Below, in pieces: positions 8,480 to 17,357 of a stretch of 64,000 nt of DNA. Under the pieces are notes generated by a model. That model ran no database searches and had not been told where the DNA came from. It saw only the letters and a list, made by a program, of their open reading frames with translations. Numbering within the stretch: the stretch's first letter is position 1; every line of letters begins with the position of its first letter. The stretch comes from Glutamicibacter arilaitensis Re117. Its GTDB lineage: Bacteria > Actinomycetota > Actinomycetes > Actinomycetales > Micrococcaceae. The position numbers and the translations under genes were made by a program. Location of the stretch: the NCBI RefSeq assembly GCF_000197735.1, contig NC_014550.1:1488001-1552000 (forward strand), read 5' to 3'.

Positions 8480-9772
8480 ATGATTGGATTCTTGCTAGAA
8501 CTTGGTACCTCTCTCAAATCAGAGACCAGACAGCTTCTCAGTTCATTGGGGCGAAGCATTAAAATCCAAGAAACTCTGGGATGGATCGGTATTGAGAATG
8601 GTAGGACTTTCAACCATGAAATTGAAAATTTGCCAGTCCCGGCTACGGTTGTCGTGTACTTCGGCGATGAACCGGATAAGACTTATCAGCTAATACAGTG
8701 GTTGCCGGTGTTAGAGCAGTTGAATCAGAAGCATCCTGTGGTGCTGCTTTTTAGGCGTGTTGAGTCGTTCCGGATGATGCAGCGGCATACTGATCTACCT
8801 AGAATCTTCGTCAGAAGGTTCTCCAGCCTCATGGATCTTTACGAGGACAACCGCTACCAGCTCGTCATTTATGTAAATAATAGCCGCACTAACTTTCAGT
8901 CTCTTGAGCATCCTCGACCGGTTCATGTTCACGTAAACCATGGAGAAAGTGACAAAGTTTCCATGGTTTCCAATAAGGCGAAGGCCTACGATCGAGTATT
9001 TGTTGCGGGGCCAGCGGCGATTGACAGGCATCGGCAACGACTTATTGATTTTGGGCTGGATAAGTTATTGGTCACCGGACGACCGCAGTTAGATATTGAA
9101 TTCGATCCCTTGGTTGAACCTAGCAATAGAAAAACGGTGATGTACGCGCCCACCTGGCAAGGCGAGAATGAGGACAATAACTATACTTCGATGGACCTTT
9201 ATGGCCGGGAGATCGTGCAGGCTCTCTTGGCGGATCCCGGCAACAGAGTGATCTACAAGCCGCATCCTCGAATTCTGGATACCAGAGATCTAGAAGTGAA
9301 GGCAGCGCACGAGGCGATTTGTAGTCTAATAGCTAAGGCAAATTCAGTTGGTGCCGATCATGAATTTTTTGATTCGGGGAACATCCTTGCCATGTTTGAC
9401 AGCGTGGATGCCATGATCACAGATGTTTCGAGTGTTGGCTTGGACTTCCTTTACCTGTGCCCAGAAAAGCCGCTAATCCTTACTGACAGGCGCCAAAATG
9501 AAGATCAACTCGCGATCGACGCGCCTATATCCCGTTCTTGCCCAATCATCAATCTGGTGACCAAGGAGTCGCTGGGAAGCCTGCTGCCGGTATGGATCGA
9601 GGATGACGAAATGGCTCGAATGCGCCTTGAATCGCGGGAGTTTTATTTTGGAAATCTGAAACGCGGAGAGTCGACTCGCAAGTTCTTCGAACAGATCTCG
9701 AGCTTGATTGCGGAACGACAGGATAAGATCAGCGGATATCGCGCCTGGCATCCAACGATCGAAAGCGAATGA
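8480..9772 (+). CDS. CDP-glycerol glycerophosphotransferase family protein (TagB/TagF-like)
   Basis: The product has 430 residues, with ATG at 8480 preceded by AGGGGAA. The C-terminal two thirds carry the signature motifs of poly(glycerol-phosphate) polymerases: VNHGESDK (about residue 155), MYAPTWQGE, IYKPHPR and ITDVSSVGLDFLYL. Family members transfer glycerol-phosphate from CDP-glycerol to a membrane-linked acceptor in wall teichoic-acid synthesis. The gene diverges from the glycosyltransferase at 4794, and the two once shared a short intergenic region now split by the IS. It could be a primase (TagB) or polymerase (TagF); the length fits the single-domain TagB type better. No other tag genes are nearby. 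Confidence 0.82.
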   Translation: MIGFLLELGTSLKSETRQLLSSLGRSIKIQETLGWIGIENGRTFNHEIENLPVPATVVVYFGDEPDKTYQLIQWLPVLEQLNQKHPVVLLFRRVESFRMMQRHTDLPRIFVRRFSSLMDLYEDNRYQLVIYVNNSRTNFQSLEHPRPVHVHVNHGESDKVSMVSNKAKAYDRVFVAGPAAIDRHRQRLIDFGLDKLLVTGRPQLDIEFDPLVEPSNRKTVMYAPTWQGENEDNNYTSMDLYGREIVQALLADPGNRVIYKPHPRILDTRDLEVKAAHEAICSLIAKANSVGADHEFFDSGNILAMFDSVDAMITDVSSVGLDFLYLCPEKPLILTDRRQNEDQLAIDAPISRSCPIINLVTKESLGSLLPVWIEDDEMARMRLESREFYFGNLKRGESTRKFFEQISSLIAERQDKISGYRAWHPTIESE

Positions 9773-9987
9773 TGTACCTGGGGTAGTTGAATAGCTCGAG
9801 CGGCTATTGTTCTCTCAATCTCGTCGCTCAGTAACGTTCAATCGAAGTTCGGTTGCTGCTGTGGATTTGGTTATGGACCCCCATACGCCGTTTACTAGGA
9901 TGCTGTGTGCATCGACGAGCTAGGAAAACCTGAGACTATCTTCGTTGATCTGAATCCAAATGTTCTGTGTTCAGATTTAGCCTGAGC
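9773..9987. other. Intergenic region before IS1380-family element
   Basis: No gene is visible. A small dyad, AATAGC at 9790-9795 with GCTATT at 9803-9808, follows the stop of the upstream gene and may be a weak terminator. The rest has no recognisable signal. Confidence 0.4.
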
Positions 9988-10038
9988 TAGCCCGGGTATT
10001 TCATGAAGGCCGGTAGTCATTAACTGACTTAAAAGATG

Positions 10039-10109
10039 AAAAGGTGATCTGAACTGGGAAAATGGGAGTGTCTAAGCTTCCAAAATACCCGTTCGAAGGA
10101 TCACCTTTT
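10039..10109 (+). promoter_or_regulatory. Inverted repeat in the transposase 5' leader
   Basis: AAAAGGTGATC (10039-10049) is perfectly complementary to GATCACCTTTT (10099-10109), which ends 2 bp before the GTG start and overlaps the ribosome-binding region. A transcript entering from outside the IS would contain both arms and could fold to hide the start. This is a known way in which IS elements limit expression from impinging transcription. The function here is inferred. Confidence 0.5.
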
Positions 10110-10111
10110 CT

Positions 10112-11548
10112 GTGAACCATTCTACCCAAGTTTTCCCTGCCATCCCGACCCAACTCACCGGCCAAACCTTGGTCTCTCACGCAGGGTTATCTGTACTGAC
10201 CAGTTTCCTGAACGCCTTGGACTTCCGCAGCCTCTGCGAGGACCGGTTCAGCCAGTTCGTGCCAGCCTCCGCGACGCACCGTCCAGGCAAGATCCTCGGA
10301 GCATTGGCTCTATCGTTGGCGGCCGGCGGTGAACAAGCCACAGACATCGACCAGCTACGAGCCGCACCAGACCTCTTCGGTCCTGTAGCGTCGGATGCCA
10401 CAATCAGCCGATTCATGGGCCGGATCAAGGAACAACCAGAAGCTTTCTCCTACGGGTTCGCCACCATGACCCGGAGTCTGCGTTCCAAGGTTTGGGCGGC
10501 GGCCGGGCCCCGGAATCCCGCCCGGCTGGCTACGGCAACCAATCCGCTGATTATCGACATCGATGCGTCGCTAGTTCATGTCCATTCCGAGAAAGAATCC
10601 AGCGCAGGAACGTATAAAGGCGGATACGGCTTTTCACCGATGATCGCCATGGCTGACTACGGCAAAGCCCACGGCACCGGAGAAGTCCTCGCCGTGCAGT
10701 TGCGCCCGGGAAACCGGGGCGCAAACTCCGCGAAATCCCATATCGAGGTGCTCGGCCAAGCACTGGCCCAGCTGCCTGATGATTTCTATGACGAGCACGG
10801 AAACCTGGTCGGTGAGAAGATCCTGGTCCGTACCGATAGTGCTGGGTCCTCCCGGGAGTTCTTGCACCACCTGGATTCGTTGGGGATCCAGTTCTCCACC
10901 TCATATTCGCTGCCGGTCATCAAGGAACGGTTCGTCCGGTGGATCGATGAGAAGAAGTACTGGGAACCAGCACTCACCGCTGACGGGCAGCAGCGTGATG
11001 ACGCGTGGGTGATTGACGCGAGCAAAGTCTTGGAGCTGAAGGACTACCCACCAGGAACAAGGATCTATCTGCGCGCTGAGCCGTTGCATCCCGGTGCGAA
11101 AGCAAACTTGTTCGATACCGACGGGAACCGGGTGACAGCGTTCTTGACCAATGCTCCGCGGTTCAACGTGGCGTTCCTCGATGCCCGGCACCGTGCCCGT
11201 GGCCGGTGTGAGAACAGGATCAAAACGTTGAAGAATGCGGGGTTGGGGAAGCTGCCGTATTGGTCTTTTGCTGCGAACCAGGCGTGGGCTGACCTGGCAA
11301 TGTTCGCGGTGAACTTGGTCGCATGGCTGCAACTGGCCGTGCTGCCTGGCGGTCATAAGGCTTCGGTCTGGGATCTTAAGCGATGGAGGTACCGGCTGTT
11401 CTCGATGGCGGGGAAAATCGTCTCTGGTGGGCGGCAACGCCGGCTGTTAATCTCGGCAAGAGCACCAGAAGCGCGGCTGTTACGCCAACTGAACGAGGGT
11501 GTTGACGTGTTGTTCCAGCGGTGGCGGCACGACCAGCTGGCTACCTGA
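10112..11548 (+). CDS. IS1380-family transposase
   Basis: The product has 478 residues and starts with GTG. The order of motifs fits IS1380/IS4-like DDE transposases: an N-terminal DNA-binding region, ATDIDQLRAAPDLFG, then SDATISRFMGRI. The first catalytic aspartate region follows in LIIDIDASLVHVHSEKE. A second lies in KILVRTDSAGSSREF. A glutamate-containing segment ARGRCENRIKTLK follows. The C-terminus includes the 46-residue segment absent from the remnant at 1-360. The gene appears intact. Confidence 0.92.
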   Translation: MNHSTQVFPAIPTQLTGQTLVSHAGLSVLTSFLNALDFRSLCEDRFSQFVPASATHRPGKILGALALSLAAGGEQATDIDQLRAAPDLFGPVASDATISRFMGRIKEQPEAFSYGFATMTRSLRSKVWAAAGPRNPARLATATNPLIIDIDASLVHVHSEKESSAGTYKGGYGFSPMIAMADYGKAHGTGEVLAVQLRPGNRGANSAKSHIEVLGQALAQLPDDFYDEHGNLVGEKILVRTDSAGSSREFLHHLDSLGIQFSTSYSLPVIKERFVRWIDEKKYWEPALTADGQQRDDAWVIDASKVLELKDYPPGTRIYLRAEPLHPGAKANLFDTDGNRVTAFLTNAPRFNVAFLDARHRARGRCENRIKTLKNAGLGKLPYWSFAANQAWADLAMFAVNLVAWLQLAVLPGGHKASVWDLKRWRYRLFSMAGKIVSGGRQRRLLISARAPEARLLRQLNEGVDVLFQRWRHDQLAT

Positions 11549-11836
11549 ATCGGTGGTTTCTTTGTTTCTCTGGTTTGAAAGGTCATTCTGGTCCGGGTCG
11601 GTGGAGCCTGGCATTCAGCGTCGATGGTTCAGGCGCTCTTTGTCGTGGGTGGAATCAGAAACGGCCGCCGGGAATCCTGGGTATCGGATTTCGGCGGCCG
11701 TCAGATAGCTGATGAAAAATCTGGGCTAAACCAAACTTCCGGTGGGCCCACTCAGCGCGCAACACTTTATCGACCGGCAGCAGGAGTGAAAGGGCTACGC
11801 GACAGGGTATGGACAAAACTGCCGGGAATATGGGCA

Positions 11837-11875
11837 AAGCCCGTTTTCCCTGAAGACTTCAGGGAAAACGGGCTT
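11837..11875 (-). terminator. Strong hairpin downstream of ilvD
   Basis: A 19-bp stem pairs AAGCCCGTTTTCCCTGAAG (11837-11855) with its complement at 11857-11875 around a very short loop. It begins 28 bp beyond the ilvD stop on the minus strand. Confidence 0.75.
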
Positions 11876-11902
11876 AGCGCTGTGCGGTAGTGCGCAGCTG
11901 GT

Positions 11903-13831
11903 TTATGCCTTGGCAGATCCTGCAGCGCGCAGAGCCGCTGCAGCGCGTTCATCGGATTCACGCATGGCACGCTCGACACGATCCACATCGCGTACGGCGC
12001 CCTTGTCTGCAGACAAGGCCATGGCTGCGTAGGCACGCAGTGCAGGAGAGACCACGCGCTCGCGGTTCTTCGGACGGTAGCCGGTGGTGGCGATCAAGCG
12101 CTCGCGGCGTTCGTCCAGTACTTCGTCGGAGACGTTCAGGGTCAACTCGCGGGTTGGGATGTCGATGGAGATGATATCGCCATCTTCAACCAGAGCGATC
12201 ATGCCGCCGGAAGCCGCCTCGGGGGAGACGTGTCCGATGGACAGACCCGAGGTGCCGCCCGAGAAGCGGCCATCGGTAATCAAGGCGCAGGCCTTGCCCA
12301 GGCCACGGCCCTTAAGGAACGAGGTTGGGTAGAGCATTTCCTGCATGCCCGGGCCGCCCTTAGGACCTTCGTAGCGGATGACCACCACGTCGCCTTCCTT
12401 CACCTGCTTGTTCAGGATCTTCTCGACGGCTTCATCCTGTGATTCGCAGACCACTGCCGGGCCGGAGAAGGTCCAGATCGATGGGTCAACGCCAGCGGTC
12501 TTGACCACGGCGCCGTCCACGGCGATGTTGCCGCGCAGCACGGCCAGTCCGCCGTCCTTGGAGTAGGCGTTCTCTACCGAGTGGATGCAGCCTTCAGCAT
12601 CATCGGTATCCAGTGCGGCCCAGCGTTCGGACTGCGAGAAGGCGGTGGAGGAACGCACGCCGCCCGGAGCTGCATGCCACAGGTCGAAGGATTCTTCCTT
12701 GGCCTTGCCGCTGCGGATATCCCAGTCATCCAGCCATTCGCCCAGGGTTGCCGAGTGGACGGTGTGCACGGTTTCATCCAGCAGGCCGCCGCGGCGCAAT
12801 TCGCCCAGGATTGCCGGAATGCCACCGGCGCGGTGGACATCTTCCATGTAATAGATGGTGCCGTTGCCGGCAGCGTTCGGAGCAACCTTGGCCAGGCAAG
12901 GTACGCGGCGCGAAACTTCATCGATCTCGTCCAGGCCGAAGTCCACGCCGGCTTCGCTGGCAGCAGCCAGCAGGTGCAAGATGGTGTTGGTGGAACCGCC
13001 CATGGCGATATCCAAGGCCATGGCGTTGCCGAAGGCCTTCTTGGTGGCGATGCTGCGTGGCAGCACCGTCTCGTCGTCTTCGCCGTAGTAGCGGTTGGCG
13101 ATATCGACAACCAGCTTGCCGGCGTTCTGGTACAGGTCCTTGCGAGCCGTGTGGGTGGCCAAGGTGGAACCGTTGCCTGGCAGGGACAAGCCCATGGCTT
13201 CGGTCAGGCAGTTCATCGAGTTGGCGGTGAACATGCCCGAGCAGGAACCACAAGTAGGGCAAGCCGACTCTTCGATGCGCAGCAAGTCTGCATCCGAGAC
13301 GTTCTCGTTCACTGCCTCGGAGATGGCGTCAACCAGGTCCAAGGTGCGCACAGTGCCATCGACCAAGGTGGCACGGCCCGATTCCATTGGGCCGCCGGAA
13401 ACGAAGACGGTAGGGATGTTCAGGCGCAGTGCGGCCATGAGCATGCCGGGGGTGATCTTGTCGCAGTTGGAGATGCAGATCAGCGCGTCAGCACAGTGCG
13501 CATTGACCATGTACTCCACCGAGTCCGCAATCAGATCGCGCGAAGGCAGGGAGTAGAGCATGCCGCCGTGGCCCATGGCGATGCCGTCATCTACGGCAAT
13601 GGTGTTGAATTCGCGAGGAATGCCGCCAGCTGCGGTGATGGCCTCGGAAACAATGCGGCCTACCGGCTGCAGGTGGGTGTGTCCGGGGACAAACTCGGTG
13701 AAGCTGTTGGAGACAGCGATAATCGGCTTGCGCCCGAGGTCAGCGCCGTTCACGCCGGCTGCGCGGAACAGTGCGCGAGCGCCGGCCATATTGCGGCCAT
13801 GGGTGACAGTGTGTGAACGAAGTGTGGTCAT
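11903..13831 (-). CDS. ilvD: Dihydroxy-acid dehydratase
   Basis: The product has 642 residues, slightly longer than the usual 560-620. It dehydrates 2,3-dihydroxy-isovalerate and 2,3-dihydroxy-3-methylvalerate to the 2-keto acids of valine and isoleucine synthesis. Family motifs include [15 protein letters not shown] near the N-terminus, [12 protein letters not shown] and [16 protein letters not shown], with cysteines that ligate the Fe-S cluster. Near the C-terminus is [20 protein letters not shown]. The partner genes ilvBNC lie 45 kb away at 56.9-60.4 kb. The gene is monocistronic, with a strong hairpin downstream and a divergent regulator gene upstream. Confidence 0.95.
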   Translation of the reverse strand: MTTLRSHTVTHGRNMAGARALFRAAGVNGADLGRKPIIAVSNSFTEFVPGHTHLQPVGRIVSEAITAAGGIPREFNTIAVDDGIAMGHGGMLYSLPSRDLIADSVEYMVNAHCADALICISNCDKITPGMLMAALRLNIPTVFVSGGPMESGRATLVDGTVRTLDLVDAISEAVNENVSDADLLRIEESACPTCGSCSGMFTANSMNCLTEAMGLSLPGNGSTLATHTARKDLYQNAGKLVVDIANRYYGEDDETVLPRSIATKKAFGNAMALDIAMGGSTNTILHLLAAASEAGVDFGLDEIDEVSRRVPCLAKVAPNAAGNGTIYYMEDVHRAGGIPAILGELRRGGLLDETVHTVHSATLGEWLDDWDIRSGKAKEESFDLWHAAPGGVRSSTAFSQSERWAALDTDDAEGCIHSVENAYSKDGGLAVLRGNIAVDGAVVKTAGVDPSIWTFSGPAVVCESQDEAVEKILNKQVKEGDVVVIRYEGPKGGPGMQEMLYPTSFLKGRGLGKACALITDGRFSGGTSGLSIGHVSPEAASGGMIALVEDGDIISIDIPTRELTLNVSDEVLDERRERLIATTGYRPKNRERVVSPALRAYAAMALSADKGAVRDVDRVERAMRESDERAAAALRAAGSAKA

Positions 13832-13881
13832 ACATAAAATCTCACCATATTTTTGCCCTCAAACCCAGACGGTGACGATAC

Positions 13882-13895
13882 TAGTAGTACTACTA
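13882..13895. promoter_or_regulatory. 14-bp palindrome in the ilvD / XRE-regulator intergenic region
   Basis: TAGTAGTACTACTA is a perfect palindrome in the 85-bp gap between the two divergent starts, 21 bp upstream of the regulator ATG. It is a candidate autoregulatory operator for the neighbouring helix-turn-helix protein. No experimental motif is known to me for comparison. Confidence 0.4.
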
Positions 13896-13916
13896 CCATG
13901 CAACAAGGTGATTCCA

Positions 13917-14696
13917 ATGAAACCAAGTCAACGACGCCGTGAAGAACTCGCAGCCTTCCTCAAGGACCGCAGAGCTCGGGCAGATAGGTCTTCGCACGGA
14001 CTGCCGGAGATCGGACGCAGTAGGGTGCGTGGTTTGCGCCGCGAAGAGGTGGCCACCTTGGCCGGTGTTTCTGTTACCTGGTACACCTGGCTGGAGCAGG
14101 CCCGCGACATCAATCCCTCGCGCCAAGTTCTGCAGTCTCTGGCCAGACTGTTCCGGCTCACTTCGGTGGAATCCTCGTATCTGTTTTCGCTGGCCGGGCA
14201 TGGTGAGCTTGAGCCCATCGGAAACGGCGGCATGACCCCAGCCCTGCAACGCCTGCTCGACGCCTTGCAGTTCCCGGCCTTCCTGCTTTCGGCTGACTGG
14301 ACCATCTTGGGTTGGAACACCGCCTACGAAGAGCTGTACCCGCGCGTGGCTTCGCTGGAGCGCGAAGACCGGAACCTCTTGTGGCTGGTTTTCACCGATG
14401 CGCAACTGCGTGAGATGCTCCCGGACTGGGAGGTGCAGAGCCGAGGTTTCGTTGGAAGCTTCCGTGCGGAAACCCGCGGGTGGCTGAGCCCTTCGGGGGA
14501 GAGTGGCATCGTTGCCCGAGTCTCCGCGGCTTCCGCGGAGTTCGCTGCCATTTGGAATGAGCGGGACGTTGCAGGATTCCAAACCGGTGAGCGGGTATTC
14601 CGTCATCCAACCAAGGGCCTGACCCGCTATGAACAGCACAATCTGACTCCTACGGAAGCCACGGACCTGACCTTGCTGATGTACACGCCGCGGTAG
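13917..14696 (+). CDS. XRE-family transcriptional regulator with MmyB-like ligand-binding domain
   Basis: The product has 259 residues. ATG at 13917 is chosen because it follows AAGGTG and starts a normal N-terminus. The N-terminal third is a helix-turn-helix of the XRE type (RRARADRSSHGLPEI, RGLRREEVATLAGVSVTWYT, WLEQARDINPS). The C-terminal part resembles the MmyB/PAS-like ligand-binding domain, with DWTILGWNTAYEELYP, then LLWLVFTD and FRHPTKGLTRYEQHNLTP. Such proteins usually repress a divergent oxidoreductase gene, but here the divergent gene is ilvD. Control of ilvD is possible but unproven. The palindrome at 13882 is a candidate binding site. Confidence 0.82.
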   Translation: MKPSQRRREELAAFLKDRRARADRSSHGLPEIGRSRVRGLRREEVATLAGVSVTWYTWLEQARDINPSRQVLQSLARLFRLTSVESSYLFSLAGHGELEPIGNGGMTPALQRLLDALQFPAFLLSADWTILGWNTAYEELYPRVASLEREDRNLLWLVFTDAQLREMLPDWEVQSRGFVGSFRAETRGWLSPSGESGIVARVSAASAEFAAIWNERDVAGFQTGERVFRHPTKGLTRYEQHNLTPTEATDLTLLMYTPR

Positions 14697-14859
14697 AGGC
14701 AGATTGCAGTCGAAAACAATCTTGAGCGAGCTAGAGATGTTACACAGATGTATTCATGAACAGAGGCAAAGTGCGTTGATGGGGCACACTTCGTGATTCA
14801 GTCGCTGGTAAGCATCAAGTCCTTCGAAAGCTAGCTATCCAAAACTATGTTCGGGCGGG

Positions 14860-15552
14860 CTAATCAAGATCCAGTGTGAACTCCGTGCCTGAACTGCGGG
14901 GGAAGCTGATCTTTCCGAGATCGCTAGCCGTTTTTGCTTCCATGGCAACGGAGACCAGCCCGAAATCGGTGGCCGCGAATTCCACTAGCGGACGCAAGTC
15001 TTCGTGATTTCCTTCGATTTTCAGCAGCTCGGTACGCACCGTTTCTTCGGTGAGGTCAGGTGGAAGCAGGTAGAGCTCCACGCCAGGGGTGCTGCTGGTG
15101 GCGTCAACGTCCAGATGCAAACCTTCCTCTTTGACCTCTGCGGGATCCTCGCATTCAACTTCTTCCTCGCTCATTGTGCCGTTGGCGTCTTGCGATCCGT
15201 CGTAGGCCCATGCAATCAGGCACAGTTCGCCAGAATCGTTCACGGCAGCGTATTGCTTCGCGTAGCTCATCTGGGCCAATGCTCGGATGCTGTCTTGATC
15301 GATTTCAGGATCAGTGACAGGTTCCGGAGTCTTGTCTTGATCCGTGGCGGCATTTTCCAGAGTCGGAACAATGTCAGCTGCCTGGACCGATGCCGGTGAG
15401 GAAGGTTGTGCGGAAGAAGATTCTGCTGCGGCGGGTGAGGATTGGGAAGGTGCTGGGGAGGTTCCCGGTGCCGGGTCTTCTGTTGCGGCGCACGCGGTAG
15501 CCAGCAGTGCGATAGTACCGAGTGCGAGTGCTGCAGAGGCTTTGCGGTTCAT
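14860..15552 (-). CDS. Putative lipoprotein of unknown function
   Basis: The product has 230 residues. It starts MNRKASAALALGTIALLATAC, a signal peptide ending in a lipobox (LLATAC), so it is probably a lipid-anchored exported protein. A Ser/Pro/Ala-rich linker of about 35 residues follows. The rest is acidic, ends in FTLDLD, and matches no family I recognise. Neighbouring genes give no functional hint. Confidence 0.7.
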   Translation of the reverse strand: MNRKASAALALGTIALLATACAATEDPAPGTSPAPSQSSPAAAESSSAQPSSPASVQAADIVPTLENAATDQDKTPEPVTDPEIDQDSIRALAQMSYAKQYAAVNDSGELCLIAWAYDGSQDANGTMSEEEVECEDPAEVKEEGLHLDVDATSSTPGVELYLLPPDLTEETVRTELLKIEGNHEDLRPLVEFAATDFGLVSVAMEAKTASDLGKISFPRSSGTEFTLDLD

Positions 15553-15762
15553 TTTCTACCTTCGTTTACGTGGGCAGTCGCCATGATTCGATTGATGGAG
15601 GTGATACACCGTGCCATAAATCATCAGAGCAGATATCGAGGAGCTAGCTTGCTATTCCGACCTTAACGATTCCGAAGCGCGGAGGGCAACAGGAAAGTGA
15701 AACTAACAGCGCGAATTAACGAAATCGTTATGATGAAAAGTCGGATTGCCGATTAACTGCAC

Positions 15763-15806
15763 AGCTGGCGGCACCTGTGCGTTGATTCGCGCAGGTGCCG
15801 CCAGCT
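15763..15806 (-). terminator. Hairpin downstream of the alpha/beta hydrolase
   Basis: Arms at 15763-15781 and 15788-15806 form a 19-bp stem (AGCTGGCGGCACCTG with CAGGTGCCGCCAGCT, one G-U-type pair) with a 6-nt loop. It starts 10 bp beyond the hydrolase stop on the minus strand. Confidence 0.7.
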
Positions 15807-15816
15807 TGGTGATCGG

Positions 15817-16566
15817 CTAGATGGAGAAGAACTCCACAGCTTTTTCCTTGAACTCACGGCTTGTGACCGCGTTCGCGTGATTGCGTCCTGGCAGCCAATG
15901 AATTGATGAGTCGGTTCCGGCCTCCCTGAGCAAGCGGCGCAGCTCGGGCATGGTGGTCGCCAAGTCATCGTGGTCCCCGGCGACCAGCAGAACCGGGCAT
16001 GCGGGGATCTTGGATGCCGGGACGTACGGATCGGTTTTAATTGCTTCGATCAGGCGGAAAAGCGCTTCGAAATCGTTGCTGCCCTCTGCCTTGGCAATAG
16101 TGATGACCTTGGCGGTGTATTCGTCATGCACCTCTTCGCCGTGGTCAATGAATGCGCGGGCCTGGTCGAGTTCGAAGGCTGCCAATGGATCGATGCTGGC
16201 AGCTCCGCCCATGACCAGTTTGTTGACCAGCTCGGGGAAGTGCGCAGCGAATTCCCATCCCAGGCGTGCACCCAAGGAGTAGCCCAAGACATCGACCTTG
16301 CTGATGCCATGCTCTGCCAATGCGGAGGCGATCGATTCGCGGATCCGGGTCGGAGTCCACGATCCGTCGTTTCGGTAGGGATCGGTGCCGTGGCCTGGCA
16401 GGTCTAGCAAGATGGCATCGCGCCCGTGGGTAGTGAAGTGCTGGACCCAGCGTGAGCGCATCCAGTTCATATCAGCCGACGAGGCGAAGCCGTGGATGAG
16501 AAGCACCGGAGGTGCGCCGGTCTCGGTATCCGTTGAAATCACACGTAGGTTCAGATCCAGAGTCAT
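15817..16566 (-). CDS. Alpha/beta-fold hydrolase
   Basis: The product has 249 residues. It shows the standard fold: an oxyanion segment LLIHGFASSADMNW, the nucleophile elbow GYSLGAR, an acid region VAGDHDDL, and a late histidine in PGRNHANAV. These give a plausible Ser-Asp-His triad. The substrate is unknown. The start lies 4 bp after the stop of the upstream gene at 16570, so the two probably form one transcript. Confidence 0.8.
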   Translation of the reverse strand: MTLDLNLRVISTDTETGAPPVLLIHGFASSADMNWMRSRWVQHFTTHGRDAILLDLPGHGTDPYRNDGSWTPTRIRESIASALAEHGISKVDVLGYSLGARLGWEFAAHFPELVNKLVMGGAASIDPLAAFELDQARAFIDHGEEVHDEYTAKVITIAKAEGSNDFEALFRLIEAIKTDPYVPASKIPACPVLLVAGDHDDLATTMPELRRLLREAGTDSSIHWLPGRNHANAVTSREFKEKAVEFFSI

Positions 16567-16569
16567 GCT

Positions 16570-17151
16570 CTAGATCCTAGGCGACTTCAGGCTTTCGCGC
16601 CTGTCATCGCGGCATTGGCAGATGAATGCGCTCAAAGAGCGGTTGAAACCGTGCTGGCGTAGACAAAATGTCACTTCCATCCCGGCTGCGGGAGCGCTCT
16701 GCCTGATCCATTGATACCAGATTCCAGCGTTTGGACTCTGCCGATCCTTGAGGGTCTTGGATGCGCTGCCCAGCTCCAGGATTTGGGCCTTGGCGAGACC
16801 TGCATCAGGGTTATCGGACAAAACCGATACGTCTTCGATCAGGCTGGCAAGGCAATTCTTGGCATCCTGAACCGAGCTGATAAGCAACTTGTCGGCTTCA
16901 GATTCGATCTCCAAGTAGGCGAATTCTGAGGTGGCAATGTCCAATACCCACCGGGCAATGAGCGGTTTGGCCAGTGCCGGTGCGGACTGAACCCACAATT
17001 TGGCGAAGTCCCAATATGGCTGCGCATCATCAGAGATCCGGTGGAAGTCGAAGTTCTCGTAAATCGCTTCCGGGTCAAGGCACAAGGCCAGGGAGGCCAC
17101 CTCGGTCGGCTGTCCTGCCTCAATGGCATCTTGAATCTGTGAAACCGTCAA
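16570..17151 (-). CDS. Hypothetical protein
   Basis: The product has 193 residues from a TTG start, with no obvious ribosome-binding site. It is largely helical and acidic in its first two thirds, with no signal peptide or membrane segment. I recognise no domain. It directly precedes the hydrolase with 3 bp between stop and start, suggesting co-expression. The C-terminal 30 residues are arginine- and cysteine-rich and look less protein-like, so a downstream shift in frame or a sequence error cannot be excluded. Confidence 0.5.
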   Translation of the reverse strand: MTVSQIQDAIEAGQPTEVASLALCLDPEAIYENFDFHRISDDAQPYWDFAKLWVQSAPALAKPLIARWVLDIATSEFAYLEIESEADKLLISSVQDAKNCLASLIEDVSVLSDNPDAGLAKAQILELGSASKTLKDRQSPNAGIWYQWIRQSAPAAGMEVTFCLRQHGFNRSLSAFICQCRDDRRESLKSPRI

Positions 17152-17297
17152 GTTTATTCACTCATCCGTCCGTTTGCAGAAGTTTAGGCCTTTTGAGCGA
17201 GGGGATATGCCTCAACCAGCGAGTGTGTCGTTGGGTGCATCGCGGTTTGATAAGCATGTTTTGGATTTTCTGGTCTACATGTAGCAGTGCAGGCCTT

Positions 17298-17320
17298 GTT
17301 AATGTCAGAATGACTTTAAC
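17298..17320. promoter_or_regulatory. Candidate NrtR/NdnR operator
   Basis: The half sites GTTAATGTCA (17298-17307) and TGACTTTAAC (17311-17320) are inverted with a 3-bp spacer, and 9 of 10 positions match. The dyad sits just upstream of the Nudix-regulator gene that heads the NAD operon. In Corynebacterium glutamicum, NdnR binds a palindrome in front of ndnR-nadA-nadC-nadS, so autoregulation of the whole operon by NAD status is the natural inference. Confidence 0.7.
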
Positions 17321-17357
17321 AAAATTTGAAAATATCGCATCGGAGAGCACGCGCAAG

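Larger units (their letters stand above)
9988..11728 (+). mobile_element. IS1380-family insertion sequence, complete copy (about 1.74 kb)
   Basis: The left terminus TAGCCCGGGTATTTCATGA (from 9988) is an imperfect inverted repeat of the right terminus (11711-11728), which reads TAGCCCAGATTTTTCATC on the other strand. One transposase gene fills the element. No convincing target duplication is seen: if the ends are CCC/GGG, the flanks are CTAG and CTAA. The right third is paralogous to the remnant at 1-545. Confidence 0.85.

Noticed and set aside
12581..13816. 411-codon open frame opposite ilvD
   Set aside because: It lies wholly antisense to a strongly conserved gene. Its composition is that of a mirror of GC-rich codons, with no domain or ribosome-binding site of note.
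17310..17357. Upstream ATG as the start of the Nudix regulator
   Set aside because: This ATG lies inside the palindromic operator. The ATG at 17358 with an upstream GGAG is more plausible.
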